Part shown: positions 22,548 through 31,505 of the stretch, piece by piece
How the letters are laid out: the number at the start of each line of letters is the position of its first letter
Numbering within the stretch: the first letter of the stretch is position 1
Assembly: GCA_030544685.1 (NCBI GenBank)
Contig: CP086683.1
Span: 5,022,001 to 5,086,000, forward strand
Origin: Pseudomonas sp. B21_DOA
Lineage (GTDB): Bacteria; Pseudomonadota; Gammaproteobacteria; Pseudomonadales; Pseudomonadaceae
DNA: 64,000 nt
Reading direction: 5' to 3'
The notes under the pieces: model-generated
The model's database searches: none
Told to the model about the DNA's origin: nothing
The model's input: the letters and a program-made list of their open reading frames with translations, nothing else
Made by a program: the position numbers and the translations under genes

Positions 22548-22562
22548 TAAGGGATTCCCCTA
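22548..22562. promoter_or_regulatory. Quasi-palindromic site TAAGGGATTCCCCTA
   Basis: TAAGGGATTCCCCTA matches its own reverse complement at 12 of 15 positions, the look of a LuxR/RcsB-type response regulator box. It lies about 230 bases upstream of the Hpt-like gene. The binding protein is unknown; the NarL-type regulator encoded at 24618 is one candidate. Confidence 0.4.
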
Positions 22563-22794
22563 GGATCAATCAGGCCCAACCTGATATTCGCCATTTCCAA
22601 TAGCCATTACTGTGACGCCATTCTCATTGCATGAACGGAGTCAGGCTATTGTGTGCGATCGCAATTCAGTGGCAACCCACCCTCTGGAACCTCTCGGCCC
22701 GTGTACTTGCACGACCGGGCGCGATCTGCCGACGATCCACGATCGTCGCCACACCCGGCCATCCGTCAACCAACACGACGTGGTGGAGATAAAC

Positions 22795-23265
22795 ATGCCA
22801 ATCGACCGCAAAGACTGGGCGCAACGCTTCCCCGAATTTCTGGTCGAGGCCGAAACGCTTCTCGCCAAGTCCGAAGAATGCCTGAACCATCTGCAATTGA
22901 TCAGCAATGACAAGGATGCCATCGACTGTATGCTCGGCACTCTGCTGAAGTTGGCAGGCCGCGCCGAAGCGTTGGCACTGGAAGCAATCTCCGAGTTTTC
23001 CCTGCATATCTATAGTCTGCTGAATCTGACGCAGGATCATGTCGACCTGCACGACCAGGCGCTTGATGCATTACGAGACTGTTTCACCTTGATGGCATGG
23101 CAACTGGAGCTGGTGGATCACAAGACCGGACAGCTGAGCCTTGATGAAAGCGAGCAAACAGCTTTGCTGGAAGCGTTCGCCGCGCAAATGGGTCAGGACG
23201 CATTTGAGCCGAAGTCGATGAGCAAACGTTTGCTGTCACCCTCCCCAGCAGCGCGGCAGGCTTGA
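22795..23265 (+). CDS. Hpt-like protein lacking the phospho-accepting histidine
   Basis: Predicted all-helical protein of 156 residues. Residues about 46-66 (LLKLAGRAEALALEAISEFS) resemble the core helix of Hpt/CheA P1 domains (xHTLKGxAxxLGLexL), but the His position is occupied by Leu, so it could not relay phosphate. It may instead bind receiver domains or CheA-type partners. The ATG at 22795 follows GGAG at 22785-22788; the upstream in-frame extension is rejected for lack of a ribosome site. Neighbours are cheV (divergent) and a two-component pair downstream. No function can be assigned with confidence. Confidence 0.6.
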   Translation: MPIDRKDWAQRFPEFLVEAETLLAKSEECLNHLQLISNDKDAIDCMLGTLLKLAGRAEALALEAISEFSLHIYSLLNLTQDHVDLHDQALDALRDCFTLMAWQLELVDHKTGQLSLDESEQTALLEAFAAQMGQDAFEPKSMSKRLLSPSPAARQA

Positions 23266-23727
23266 TAAGACAGGCCGCGATATTGTCGTAATTGAATAGT
23301 TCATACCTGCCAGCGACAACCCGGATCAAATAATCAGCCCGACCAACGGCTAATTTCCAAGTGCCGCCATCAGGGTTTTCCCTGTGTCACCCAGCGACAC
23401 TTCCCGGCCCGTCAAAGCGGCCGAAATACAACAATTCCAGCTTTTTCCAATATGGAACTTACGTCCACAAACCGATATTTCCTGACTGAATGGACATATA
23501 TAGCAACCGCGACCGACGGTATGTTAAGTGGTATTATGCCGCCGGCTAGTTGCCTGCCGTTAATGGCACACTGACTCCAGCCTTTGCTCAGCAATGTTAT
23601 TGCCAGTCAATGATTGCTCAACAAATGCAATTTGAATCAGTAACATAATTGACAGTATTTTTCACACAGAGATCCGCCAGCCACCGGCCGGTCTGCCCGC
23701 AGCGAACATCCATTGGCTCCATCCGTT
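23266..23727. other. AT-rich intergenic stretch
   Basis: About 460 bases with clearly lower GC than the neighbours and no reading frame I can support; a 60-codon frame at 23412-23594 on the minus strand has no family resemblance or ribosome site. It probably holds the promoter of the histidine kinase gene. I see no hairpin terminator or tRNA-like fold. Confidence 0.5.
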
Positions 23728-24621
23728 ATGTACGCCAGTTTCAAGTCACTCACCACATGGCCGCCTTCGCGGGAAAATGCCCGGCGCTTCACACTCGTCA
23801 TGTGTGTTCTGGCGACCCTTGGCAGTCTGTTGGCTTATCTTTTCTCCGCGCACATTCCGCTGGGGTTGTTGGCTCTCGACGTCGCCGCCACCGCTTGCGT
23901 CTGGGTGCAATATCGCTTGTCGCGCAAGTCGATCAAGTTTCAGCCGCAAGAGCTGGCTGACCGCCTGTTGCAAGTGCAGGAAAACGAGCGCCACCGTCTC
24001 AGCCGTGAATTGCACGACGATATCGGCCAGTTGCTTACCGCCGCCAAGCTGCAAAGTGACTGGCTCAAACGTCGCCTGCCGGAAGAAGTGCAGGAGCAGT
24101 GCACGGTACTTTGCGACACGCTGGATGAAACCCTGAACAAAGTGCGTGACGTCTCGGCCATTCTCAATCCGCGCCAATTGACCAGCCTGGGCCTTGAAGC
24201 CAGCCTGCGTGCACATTTGCTCAAGACACTCGCCAACACGCCGGTGAACTGGAGCCTCGACTGTCAGCAACGACTCAATGGCATTCCCGAGGAAATGGCC
24301 GTCGCGGCGTTTCGCATCGCCCAGGAAGCCGTAACCAACATCCTGCGGCACGCACAGGCGAAAAACCTGTTGATTCAAGTACAGCGTCTGCCGCAAGGTC
24401 TGACTTTGTTGATCAGCGATGACGGTCTCGGTTTCACCCCGGCAGCCGATCCGGCCAGAGAAGGCCAACGCGGCATGGCCGGAATGGCCGAGCGTATCGA
24501 ACAGTTGGGCGGCACACTGAGTGTTATAAGCGAGCCGGGCAAAGGCACAAGAATCGAAGCACTTTTCCCATGGGCGCCTCGGTCGCTCGAACGGGCCAGT
24601 ACGAATAAGGTTATGCGTTGA
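23728..24621 (+). CDS. NarL-type sensor histidine kinase
   Basis: Membrane kinase of 297 residues. Two transmembrane helices lie near residues 20-65, with almost no periplasmic loop. Then come a HisKA_3 dimerisation domain with phospho-acceptor RELHDDIGQLLTAAKLQSD (His near 95) and an HATPase with N box QEAVTNILRHA and G box DDGLGF / GMAGMAERIEQLGG. The short sensor region suggests sensing within the membrane or through a partner. ATG 23728 is preferred over TTG 23713. The stop overlaps the start of the response regulator, so the two form a coupled pair. The signal is unknown. Confidence 0.87.
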   Translation: MYASFKSLTTWPPSRENARRFTLVMCVLATLGSLLAYLFSAHIPLGLLALDVAATACVWVQYRLSRKSIKFQPQELADRLLQVQENERHRLSRELHDDIGQLLTAAKLQSDWLKRRLPEEVQEQCTVLCDTLDETLNKVRDVSAILNPRQLTSLGLEASLRAHLLKTLANTPVNWSLDCQQRLNGIPEEMAVAAFRIAQEAVTNILRHAQAKNLLIQVQRLPQGLTLLISDDGLGFTPAADPAREGQRGMAGMAERIEQLGGTLSVISEPGKGTRIEALFPWAPRSLERASTNKVMR

Positions 24622-25277
24622 CTTGTAACTTACTTCTGGTGGATGACCACTCGCTGATCAGAGCCGGCGTGCGCGCTCTGGTACTGGATATTCCCGGTTA
24701 CGCGGTAATCGGCGAAGCCAGTGATGGTTCGCAATTGCTTGAAATGGTCGAGCAACTGAGCCCCGACATCGTATTGCTGGACATCTCGATGAGAGAAACC
24801 GGTGGCCTGGAAGCGCTGCAACGCCTCAAGCGCGTGCGCCCGCAGAGCAAGGTTCTGATCCTGTCGATGCACACCGATCCGGCGCTGATCATGCAGGCGC
24901 TGGAGTCCGGCGCCCATGGTTATCTGCTCAAGGACACAACGGCCACTGAGCTTGAGCACGCGCTGGAGGCCCTGCGCAACAACGAACGCTACCTCAGCCC
25001 GGCCATTGCTCATACCGTGATCAATCAGGCGCTGACCCGTAGCCAGAAAAGTCAGCCGGACATCGCCGATTCGCACAATCTGACGGCGCGCCAGTTAGAG
25101 ATCCTCAGGCTGATCGTACGAGGCAAGTCCACACGGGAAATCGCCAACGGTCTGGGCCTGAGCGTCAAGACCGTTGAAACCCATCGCGCGCAGATCATGA
25201 AGCGCCTGCAAATCTACGACGTGGCGGGTCTGGTGCTGTTCGCCGTGCGTGAGCAGATCATCAGCCTTGATGACTGA
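24618..25277 (+). CDS. NarL/LuxR-family response regulator
   Basis: Protein of 219 residues. A receiver domain with DDH (residues 9-11), phospho-acceptor Asp in VLLDISM and Lys in LLKDTT is followed by a LuxR-type helix-turn-helix (LTARQLEILRLIVRG, then VKTVETHRAQIMKRL). It starts at a TTG (24618) that overlaps the kinase stop codon as TTGA; the reading frame begins directly with the receiver strand NLLLVDDHS, so no better start exists. It is cognate to the upstream kinase. The last bases overlap the convergent lipid kinase gene. Confidence 0.9.
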   Translation: MTCNLLLVDDHSLIRAGVRALVLDIPGYAVIGEASDGSQLLEMVEQLSPDIVLLDISMRETGGLEALQRLKRVRPQSKVLILSMHTDPALIMQALESGAHGYLLKDTTATELEHALEALRNNERYLSPAIAHTVINQALTRSQKSQPDIADSHNLTARQLEILRLIVRGKSTREIANGLGLSVKTVETHRAQIMKRLQIYDVAGLVLFAVREQIISLDD

Positions 25278-26177
25278 TTGACGGCTGTTGGCCCAATAAC
25301 GGCGAGTCCTTTGGCAGGTGCACCTGCAACGCGGCAGGTTTGGCGACAAAACGCAGACTGTCGCCTTCCAGCGGCTCGCCATCGAGATTGATGCTCAACC
25401 CTTCGGCAACCTTGATCTCGACCCACGGCAAGCGAGCCCGCACAAACATGCTATCGAGACCGAAGCCCTCGCTCAGCAGATTCTTCAGCGTCCCGACCAG
25501 CTCCTGCGGTGCCGGCAGAATGCTGATATCCAGCAAACCATCGTCGACTCGCGCCTCGGGGCACAGCACATGGCCGCCGCCCGCCTGCCTTCCGTTGCCG
25601 ATTCCCAGCGCGAGCAGTTCACCCTGCCAATGAAAATCCGGCCCCTGCAACTCACCGTAAGCGGCATGCAGCTCACTGAACCGGGTCAGGCCGGTGAACA
25701 GGTACGCAGCGCCACCCAAGACTTTTTTCAGGTCTTCCGACGTATTGGCGGTGACCTGACTGCCAAATCCACCCGTCGCCATGTTCAGGAAAATCTGCCC
25801 GCCCACTTCGCCCAGATCGATATCCGAAGGCTCGACGTCGAGCAAATCCAGCGCCTGCGCCGGCTCCAGCGAAATGCCGGCGGCGCGGGAAAAATCGTTG
25901 GCAGTGCCCAGCGGTAGCAGGACAAGACTGGCTTTTGCGGATGCTGCGCCAGCGCTTCGGCAATATCGCGCAAGGTACCGTCGCCGCCGCCTGCAATGAT
26001 TTTCGTGTAACCCGCTGCCAGCGCCTCTTCGACCAGACGCTGGGCGTCGCCGGCCTCCCAGGTCACCCGGACAGCCAGCTCCCAGCCTTGCTCGCGCCTG
26101 GCTTCGACGGCGGCGCGGACATCCTCGTTGAGTGCCTGTTTGCCATGCAGGATCAGCAGTGCCCGGCGTTCACTCAT
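25261..26177 (-). CDS. yegS: YegS-type lipid kinase (frame break)
   Basis: Diacylglycerol/lipid kinase family protein of about 305 residues after correction. The N-terminal part has the nucleotide-binding motif IIAGGGDGTLRDIAEAL (about residue 61). The C-terminal part continues with LLPLGTANDFSRAAGIS and the LNMATGGFGSQ segment. The two halves are in different frames and meet at the TTTT run 25933-25936; one additional base gives HPQKASLVLLPLGTAND. YegS-like enzymes phosphorylate lipids at the inner membrane, and the exact lipid is not known from sequence. It is convergent with the response regulator, overlapping by 17 bases. Confidence 0.88.
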
Positions 26178-26606
26178 AACGTCACTCCAAGAATTGAAAT
26201 CGATTGAAACATCTTGACCACTGTGCGCCTTAAAAAAGCCACGGAGATGGCAATTAATTCCTCTTCCAACAACCGGCGTCCTACACAGCGGTATTTTTTC
26301 TTACGAAACAAGAGGAATCGGCTTAATTGACCCCGGCCGCCCCTTGGGTCACCGTGTACCGGCAGCATCAACTTTCAACCCAACAACACAAGGATGTGCA
26401 GGTAATGAACGGATACCCCGCGATTCATTTCCATGAATCGAGCAATGGAAAAACCAGCAAGCGTGCAGTTGCTACGATCAGCGAGTATTTCCATGCGCAA
26501 CCATGAAACCAAGGCACCGGTGAGCCCGGTCGCCGCTCTCGCCGAAAGCCGTGCCAGCAAAAAACCAGAATTCTGTAACAGCGCCAAGACCAGTGGAGAG
26601 TTTGAT
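26178..26606. other. Intergenic region with a perfect palindrome
   Basis: About 430 bases between the divergently placed lipid kinase and a small membrane protein gene. It contains the perfect dyad CGATTCAT (26421-26428) and ATGAATCG (26433-26440) with a 4-base spacer. An in-frame extension of the small gene could begin at 26493 but lacks a ribosome site. Confidence 0.5.
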
Positions 26607-26801
26607 ATGGAGCCCCGCGTCAGCGAACTGGAAACCCACTTCAAATACATGCGCCGCGACATGGATGAAGTACTCAATGATGTGCGGACGATAAAACATC
26701 GTCTGGCGTATTCGGCGGGTGCAACCGCTGTCATCCTCGGACTGCTGGGATGGGTGGCCAACAGCCGATTCGACCAGTTGGTGTCACTCATCAGCAACTG
26801 A
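26607..26801 (+). CDS. Small membrane protein with coiled-coil start
   Basis: Protein of 64 residues. An N-terminal charged amphipathic helix (MEPRVSELETHFKYMRRDMD) with heptad-like spacing is followed by one transmembrane helix (AYSAGATAVILGLLGWVA, about residues 36-53) and a short tail. ATG 26607 follows GGAGAG at 26595-26600. I do not recognise a named family. The shape (coiled coil then one membrane anchor near the C-terminus) suggests an inner-membrane anchored oligomer, as in many small stress proteins; this is inference. Confidence 0.65.
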   Translation: MEPRVSELETHFKYMRRDMDEVLNDVRTIKHRLAYSAGATAVILGLLGWVANSRFDQLVSLISN

Positions 26802-26860
26802 CCGAATCAATTGTTGCACGTGCCGTGCTTACCAGCCGACGCGTGCATGGGCAAGACGGG

Positions 26861-28087
26861 TTACCCCAGCAGGTCACTGAGGGGAATGAAGCTCACTTCA
26901 TCGCCCTCGCTCAGCGTGCGGCCTTCCCGGACTTCGACCAATCCGTCGGCCCACGCTGCGCTGCGCAACACCCCCGAGCTCTGGTTGCGATAAATGATTG
27001 CGCGCCCTTGGTCGATACGTCCGCGCAAATACTCGCGACGATTTCCGGCCACCGGCCAGACAAAGCCTGCGGGCACTGCAAACTTGAGCGGCTCGACGGC
27101 TTGCACGCCCAGGCGTCGCAACAGATAAGGGCGCGTGAGCAAGGCGAACGTCACCAGCGTCGACGCGGGATTTCCGGGCAGGCCGATCACCGGCACGTTG
27201 CGGAAATGACCAAACGTCAACGGTTTCCCCGGTTTGATGGCCAGCTTCCACAAGGCCAGTTCGCCTTCTTCACGCAAGGCAATGCCAAGAAAATCCGCTT
27301 CACCGACCGAGACACCGCCGGTGGACAGAATCAGATCGACATTCTGCAGCTCGCCCAGCCGGGCCCGCGTGGCGGGAAGATCGTCCGGGAGGATTCCGCC
27401 ATCGATGACCTCACAACCCAGACGCTGCAGCCAACTGCACAAAAGCACCCGGTTGCTGTTGTAGATCTGGCCCGGACCCAATGCCTGACCGGGTTCAACC
27501 AGCTCGTCTCCGGTGGACAGAACCGCCACGCGCGGCTTGCGCACGACGTTGAGGCCGGCGCAGCCCAATGATGCAGCCAGGCCCTGCTCGATCGGTCCCA
27601 ATCGGGTGCCTGCCTGCAGGACCAGTTCACCGACCGTGGTTTCCTGGCCCTGCGGACGAATGTTCTGTCCGGCTTTCAAAGGCTCGAGGAAGCGCACTCT
27701 TGCGTCGGCCTGAACGTCGGCGTTTTCCTGCATCTCGACACAGTCGGCGCCGGGCGGCAGCGGCGCCCCGGTAAAGATGCGAGCGCAAGTGCCTGGCTCC
27801 AAGGGTTGCGGCGACTGCCCGGCAAAGACTTTTTGGCTAACCGGCAACGGCTCACCCTTCCAGTCAGCCAGATTCAAGGCATAGCCGTCCATGGCACTGT
27901 TGGGCCACGGCGGCAGGTCCAGCGTCGAGATCAGATCTTCAGCCAGCACCCGCCCTTCGACTTGAGCCAGCGGCAAGTGCTCGCGCTCGACAATCCGCGA
28001 AGCATCGGCCATTGCCAGCAAGCGCTCGAGCGCCGTTTCGACGGGCAGCAAACTGCCGCTCTTGCCCGGCTTACCCACGGGATTCAC
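26861..28087 (-). CDS. moeA: Molybdopterin molybdenumtransferase MoeA
   Basis: Protein of 408 residues that inserts molybdate into adenylylated molybdopterin. It has the MoeA N-terminal region (NSAMDGYAL near residue 63), the molybdopterin-binding fold (RVAVLSTGDELVEPG and STGGVSVGEADF) and the C-terminal beta domain with PVIGLPGNPASTLVTF before it. The start is a GTG at 28087 overlapping the end of moaB by 17 bases, so the two genes form a coupled operon. A GGCGG about 9 bases upstream could serve as ribosome site. Confidence 0.93.
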   Translation of the reverse strand: MNPVGKPGKSGSLLPVETALERLLAMADASRIVEREHLPLAQVEGRVLAEDLISTLDLPPWPNSAMDGYALNLADWKGEPLPVSQKVFAGQSPQPLEPGTCARIFTGAPLPPGADCVEMQENADVQADARVRFLEPLKAGQNIRPQGQETTVGELVLQAGTRLGPIEQGLAASLGCAGLNVVRKPRVAVLSTGDELVEPGQALGPGQIYNSNRVLLCSWLQRLGCEVIDGGILPDDLPATRARLGELQNVDLILSTGGVSVGEADFLGIALREEGELALWKLAIKPGKPLTFGHFRNVPVIGLPGNPASTLVTFALLTRPYLLRRLGVQAVEPLKFAVPAGFVWPVAGNRREYLRGRIDQGRAIIYRNQSSGVLRSAAWADGLVEVREGRTLSEGDEVSFIPLSDLLG

Positions 28088-28610
28088 AAGGTGCCGCCTG
28101 CTTCAGATGCGTGACGAAGTTGCACGGACGATGACGAGCGTCCAGTTGCTCTGCGAGGATGCCATCCCAGCCGGTGCGTACCGCATTGGTCGAACCCGGC
28201 AGGCAGCACACCAGCGTGCCGTTGGCCAGACCTGCCAGGGCACGGGACTGCACGGTGGAAGTGCCGATATCGGCGACAGATATCTGGCGGAACAGCTCGC
28301 CGAATCCGTCGACCTGTTTGTCGAGCAGGCACGCCACCGCTTCCGGTGTGCTGTCACGCCCGGTGAAGCCGGTGCCGCCAGTGATCAACACAACCTGAAC
28401 CACATCGTCGGCAATCCAGTTGGCGACTTGCGCGCGAATTTTATACAGATCATCTTTAAGCAAAACGCGCTCGGCCAGCGCGTGGCCGGCCGCGATCAAG
28501 CGATCGACGAAGACCTGGCCGGAAGTATCGGTTTCCAGCGTCCGGGTGTCGCTGACAGTCAGCACCGCAATATTGAGCGGCACGAAAGGTACATCAGCCT
28601 TGGCTTTCAT
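28071..28610 (-). CDS. moaB: Molybdopterin adenylyltransferase-type protein MoaB
   Basis: Protein of 179 residues of the MoaB/MogA fold, which adenylylates molybdopterin before metal insertion. The key segments are [16 protein letters not shown] (residues 16-31) and the MPT-binding loop [20 protein letters not shown] (about 73-92). It is first in the operon with moeA and divergent from mobA, so all three cofactor genes share an 80-base control region. Start: ATG 28610. Confidence 0.94.
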   Translation of the reverse strand: MKAKADVPFVPLNIAVLTVSDTRTLETDTSGQVFVDRLIAAGHALAERVLLKDDLYKIRAQVANWIADDVVQVVLITGGTGFTGRDSTPEAVACLLDKQVDGFGELFRQISVADIGTSTVQSRALAGLANGTLVCCLPGSTNAVRTGWDGILAEQLDARHRPCNFVTHLKQAAPCESRG

Positions 28611-28691
28611 AGGCTCTTCCAGTTGTAGGGGAAACAGCCCGGTGTTATATCACAGCGGCTCATTTTTCTGCCGCCCCTCCGGAGAGTCGTC

Positions 28692-29294
28692 ATGCCGTTG
28701 AACAGCCTATTGCCACCCTGCTCCGTCCTGCTTTTGGCCGGTGGACGCGGCCAGCGCATGGGCGGCCAGGACAAGGGGCTCATCGAATGGCAGGGCGAAC
28801 CTTTGATCGCGCATTTGCAGCGCAAGGTGCGACCGCTGACCGACGATCTCATTATCTCGTGTAACCGCAATCGCGAGCGCTATGCCGCTTTTGCCGATCA
28901 ACTGGTCATGGATGACGAGGGCGACTTTCCGGGCCCATTGGCCGGTATTCGTGCAGGGCTGAAAGCGGCGCGTCATGCGCATTTGCTGGTGTCGCCGTGT
29001 GATGTGCCGCGAATCGACAAGGCCTTGCTCGAGGACATGCTGACGACTGCCAATCAGCAACGTGAAAAACCTTTAATGCTGCGCCATGGCGCGCACTGGG
29101 AACCACTGCTGTGCGTGATCCCCGTGGCGCTGTTGGCCGCATTCGAAGCCGCCTGGAATGCAGGCGAACGCAGCCCCGGCCGAGTGATGCGCAGTCTCGA
29201 CGCCGTCGCATTGCAATGCCCTGACAACGACCCGCGACTGGCCAACCTCAACACCCCCGAATTGTTACATCTGCACAACACTGTGTCAGACTGA
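28692..29294 (+). CDS. mobA: Molybdenum cofactor guanylyltransferase MobA
   Basis: Protein of 200 residues that attaches GMP to Mo-molybdopterin to form the bis-MGD cofactor. The nucleotidyltransferase signature [17 protein letters not shown] (about residues 14-30) and the catalytic-loop region [13 protein letters not shown] are present. ATG 28692 is preceded by CGGAGAG. It is divergent from moaB-moeA. Confidence 0.94.
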   Translation: MPLNSLLPPCSVLLLAGGRGQRMGGQDKGLIEWQGEPLIAHLQRKVRPLTDDLIISCNRNRERYAAFADQLVMDDEGDFPGPLAGIRAGLKAARHAHLLVSPCDVPRIDKALLEDMLTTANQQREKPLMLRHGAHWEPLLCVIPVALLAAFEAAWNAGERSPGRVMRSLDAVALQCPDNDPRLANLNTPELLHLHNTVSD

Positions 29295-29372
29295 CACTAT
29301 CCAAGGAACTCTCGCGCCTTGTTTACGTCTCAAGCTCAGTAACCAGAAGATTTCCCATTCGGAGACACACTC

Positions 29373-29594
29373 ATGACTCAACGGACCCTCGCCACTTTCA
29401 TGCTCGCACTGGGCCTGGCAACCCTCGCCGGTTGCTCCTCACCGACAGTGATCACCTTGAATGACGGTCGCGAAATCCAGGCCGTCGACACCCCGAAATA
29501 CGATGATGATTCGGGCTTCTACGAGTTCCAGCAGCTGGACGGCAAAGAAACCCGCATCAACAAGGATCAGGTTCGTACCGTTAAAGAGCTGTAA
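29373..29594 (+). CDS. YgdI/YgdR-family small lipoprotein
   Basis: Protein of 73 residues with a lipoprotein signal peptide (MTQRTLATFMLALGLATLAG) and lipobox Cys at residue 21, followed by the YgdI/YgdR domain (VITLNDGREIQAVDTPKYDDD... TRINKDQVRTVKEL). Such proteins are envelope lipoproteins of unknown role, with an SH3-like fold. It has its own ribosome site (GGAGA) and terminator. Its position between mobA and a pseudouridine synthase gives no functional hint. Confidence 0.88.
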   Translation: MTQRTLATFMLALGLATLAGCSSPTVITLNDGREIQAVDTPKYDDDSGFYEFQQLDGKETRINKDQVRTVKEL

Positions 29595-29619
29595 GGCTGC
29601 GGATCGATACCGGATACAG

Positions 29620-29648
29620 AAAAGCCCGCATTGTCATGCGGGCTTTTT
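29620..29648. terminator. Rho-independent terminator
   Basis: AAAAGCCCGCA (29620-29630) pairs with TGCGGGCTTTT (29637-29647) and is followed by T. It ends the lipoprotein transcript and, by its A-rich 5' arm, may also serve the convergent pseudouridine synthase gene. Confidence 0.88.
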
Positions 29649-29676
29649 CATGGGCGCTCGAAAAACGGGTTCAGCT

Positions 29677-30567
29677 TCACCACTGCAAAGTGATTTGACT
29701 CTCGAACTCTCGCGCCTCGCCCGTCACCGGATCCACGAAGCGCAGCCCTTGCGCGAGCAGCTTCAACGGATTGGCGTAGTCGTCCACGACATCTTTCAAC
29801 ACGGTCGGATAAAACGGATCGTTGCAGATACTCGCGCCCAAAGCCGTCATGTGCACACGCAGCTGATGCTTCTTGCCGGTCACGGGAAACAGGCCATAGC
29901 GCCACAGATCGCCATTTTTCTCGCGGACCTCCACTGCCGTTTCGGTATTGCTGACCCCAGGCCCTTCCTGCATGCGGAAGAATGGCTCGCCATCGACTAA
30001 CCGGCTCTTGTGCACCAACGGGAAATTTAGCTCAGGCAGCGCCGGGGCAATCGCTTCGTAGCGCTTGTCGATCTGCCGCGTCGGGAACAACGACTGATAG
30101 GCGGAACGGGTTTGCGGATTCGCCGAGAAGATCACCAACCCTGCGGTGTGCCGATCGATGCGGTGCAGCGGCACCAGATGCGGATTGTCCAGCCGATGGA
30201 TGAGACGCCGCAGCAGGGTTTGTTCGACATATTCCCCGGCCGGGGTGACTGGCAGAAAGTGAGGTTTGTCGGCCACCACCAAGTGTTCATCGGCATAGAG
30301 AATCGACTCGAGCACCGGGATCGGCTTTTCGTCCGGCACCTCACGAAAGTAATGAATGCGCAGCCCTTCCTTGTACGGCAGGTCCAGGGCAATTGGCTGG
30401 CCCTGCGCATCCAGCACCCGTCCGCGAGCAATCCGGTCGAGCCACTGTTCGCGGCCGATGGCACTGAAGTGCTCGCAGAGACAATCGAGTACCGTCAGCC
30501 AGGGACCGGGCGGCAAATACAAGGTGCTGGCCTGATTGTGCGCAGCGGAAAATACGGGGCTGGTCAT
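29677..30567 (-). CDS. RluA-family pseudouridine synthase
   Basis: Protein of 296 residues that converts uridine to pseudouridine in rRNA or tRNA. The active-site motif HRIDRHTAGLVIF carries the catalytic Asp (about residue 139); later motifs include YEAI and KKHQLRVHMTALG. An N-terminal region of about 80 residues precedes the catalytic domain and lacks a clear S4 domain signature. The site modified cannot be fixed from sequence. Start: ATG 30567. It is a single gene convergent with the lipoprotein. Confidence 0.9.
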   Translation of the reverse strand: MTSPVFSAAHNQASTLYLPPGPWLTVLDCLCEHFSAIGREQWLDRIARGRVLDAQGQPIALDLPYKEGLRIHYFREVPDEKPIPVLESILYADEHLVVADKPHFLPVTPAGEYVEQTLLRRLIHRLDNPHLVPLHRIDRHTAGLVIFSANPQTRSAYQSLFPTRQIDKRYEAIAPALPELNFPLVHKSRLVDGEPFFRMQEGPGVSNTETAVEVREKNGDLWRYGLFPVTGKKHQLRVHMTALGASICNDPFYPTVLKDVVDDYANPLKLLAQGLRFVDPVTGEAREFESQITLQW

Positions 30568-30637
30568 ACGAAACAGAAATCCTCAATGCAGGCCGGCATT
30601 ATCCAACAGTGAGGCAAAGCGACCTAGCGCAGTTTGA

Positions 30638-30955
30638 TCAGGCTGGAATCGATTTGAGGGCCGCCGCTTCGGTGAACTCCTTCAGCCAGCGCAACACATC
30701 GACCGCTTCCCAACGCCCCGGGTCGTACAAGGCATACAGCAACCCCTGATAACCCACCACATCCAGCTGCTTGTGATAACCAGCGCGTTGAAAAAGGGCT
30801 TCGATTTCGGCAAAGCAGGTATTGAAATGCAGCTTGTTGAATGGCGTCTTGCCTTCCGTGACCAGCCCGTCCAGGCGCAATTCGAGGACCGCCTCGCGCA
30901 CCACGTCGACCGACATCCGGTTAACGCTGCTCTTCAACTGTTCGACATTGACCAC
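30638..30955 (-). CDS. Conserved hypothetical protein, 105 residues
   Basis: Small soluble acidic protein with no motif I recognise. The core contains HFNTCFAEIEALFQRAG and YQGLLYALYDPGRWEAVDVL. A GTG start at 30955 is chosen because AGAGGG lies 7 bases upstream and the ATG nearby is out of frame. It is on the same strand as, and downstream of, the glutaredoxin-like gene, separated by 115 bases. Codon pattern and continuous frame look like a true gene; function unknown. Confidence 0.7.
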   Translation of the reverse strand: MVNVEQLKSSVNRMSVDVVREAVLELRLDGLVTEGKTPFNKLHFNTCFAEIEALFQRAGYHKQLDVVGYQGLLYALYDPGRWEAVDVLRWLKEFTEAAALKSIPA

Positions 30956-31069
30956 GGTTCATCCCTCTGACTCGATTGCTGTATGAACATACAGTAACCG
31001 AAGAAGCCAGCGAGTGCCAACGCAAGGATGGGTTGCCGCGACCAGCGGAGGCATCAAGGCACAACCTCA

Positions 31070-31306
31070 TCAACCTAAAAACGCCACCACCTGGTCGGCA
31101 CTGAAAGGCCAGTCCAGCTCCGCGCCGGTGTCGATGCGTCGCAGTACCGGAATGCGCAAGCTGTACTTTTCGAACCACGATTCGTCTTCGGCAATGTCCA
31201 CCAGTTCCACCAGCAGACCGTGCTCGACGAAGGGCATCAGCTCGGCTTCGGCAACTTCACACAGGTGGCACCCAAGGGTGCCGAACAGCTGACATTCTGG
31301 AGGCAT
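31070..31306 (-). CDS. Glutaredoxin-like protein (DUF836 type)
   Basis: Thioredoxin-fold protein of 78 residues with an N-terminal CxxC (GCHLCEVAE, residues 12-20) and the cis-Pro segment LRIPVLRR near residue 50. It matches the short glutaredoxin-like family of thiol-disulfide proteins. Its likely role is disulfide reduction in the cytoplasm; the partner is unknown. Start: ATG 31306. It is divergent from the CPA2 antiporter gene. Confidence 0.87.
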   Translation of the reverse strand: MPPECQLFGTLGCHLCEVAEAELMPFVEHGLLVELVDIAEDESWFEKYSLRIPVLRRIDTGAELDWPFSADQVVAFLG

Positions 31307-31505
31307 AACGGCGTTACCGGAAAAACAAGTGAGCCCATTCTAGGACGGCCCCGAATACTCGTCGACCCACCGCCGCCCGAAGGACATAACCCTGCCGGCG
31401 CAAAATCCTGACGCAAATCATTCAGCGCAGATTGCAAATGCGTCATCCTCGCGGACTTTTTGCCTCTACGCTTCAGAGGCCAACGCCCTGACAGCGGAGT
31501 GTCCC

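Larger units (their letters stand above)
22341..22794. other. Intergenic regulatory region between cheV and an Hpt-like gene
   Basis: About 450 bases without a credible gene, AT-richer than the flanks. It holds a nested inverted repeat (22433-22484) and a quasi-palindrome (22548-22562), both described separately. It should carry the divergent promoters of cheV and the gene at 22795. Confidence 0.6.

Noticed and set aside
23412..23594. 60-codon minus-strand frame in the AT-rich gap
   Set aside because: No ribosome site, no family resemblance and AT-rich composition unlike neighbouring genes.
26493..26606. Longer start (ATG 26493) for the small membrane protein
   Set aside because: No ribosome site, and the added residues are low in structure; GGAGAG precedes ATG 26607.
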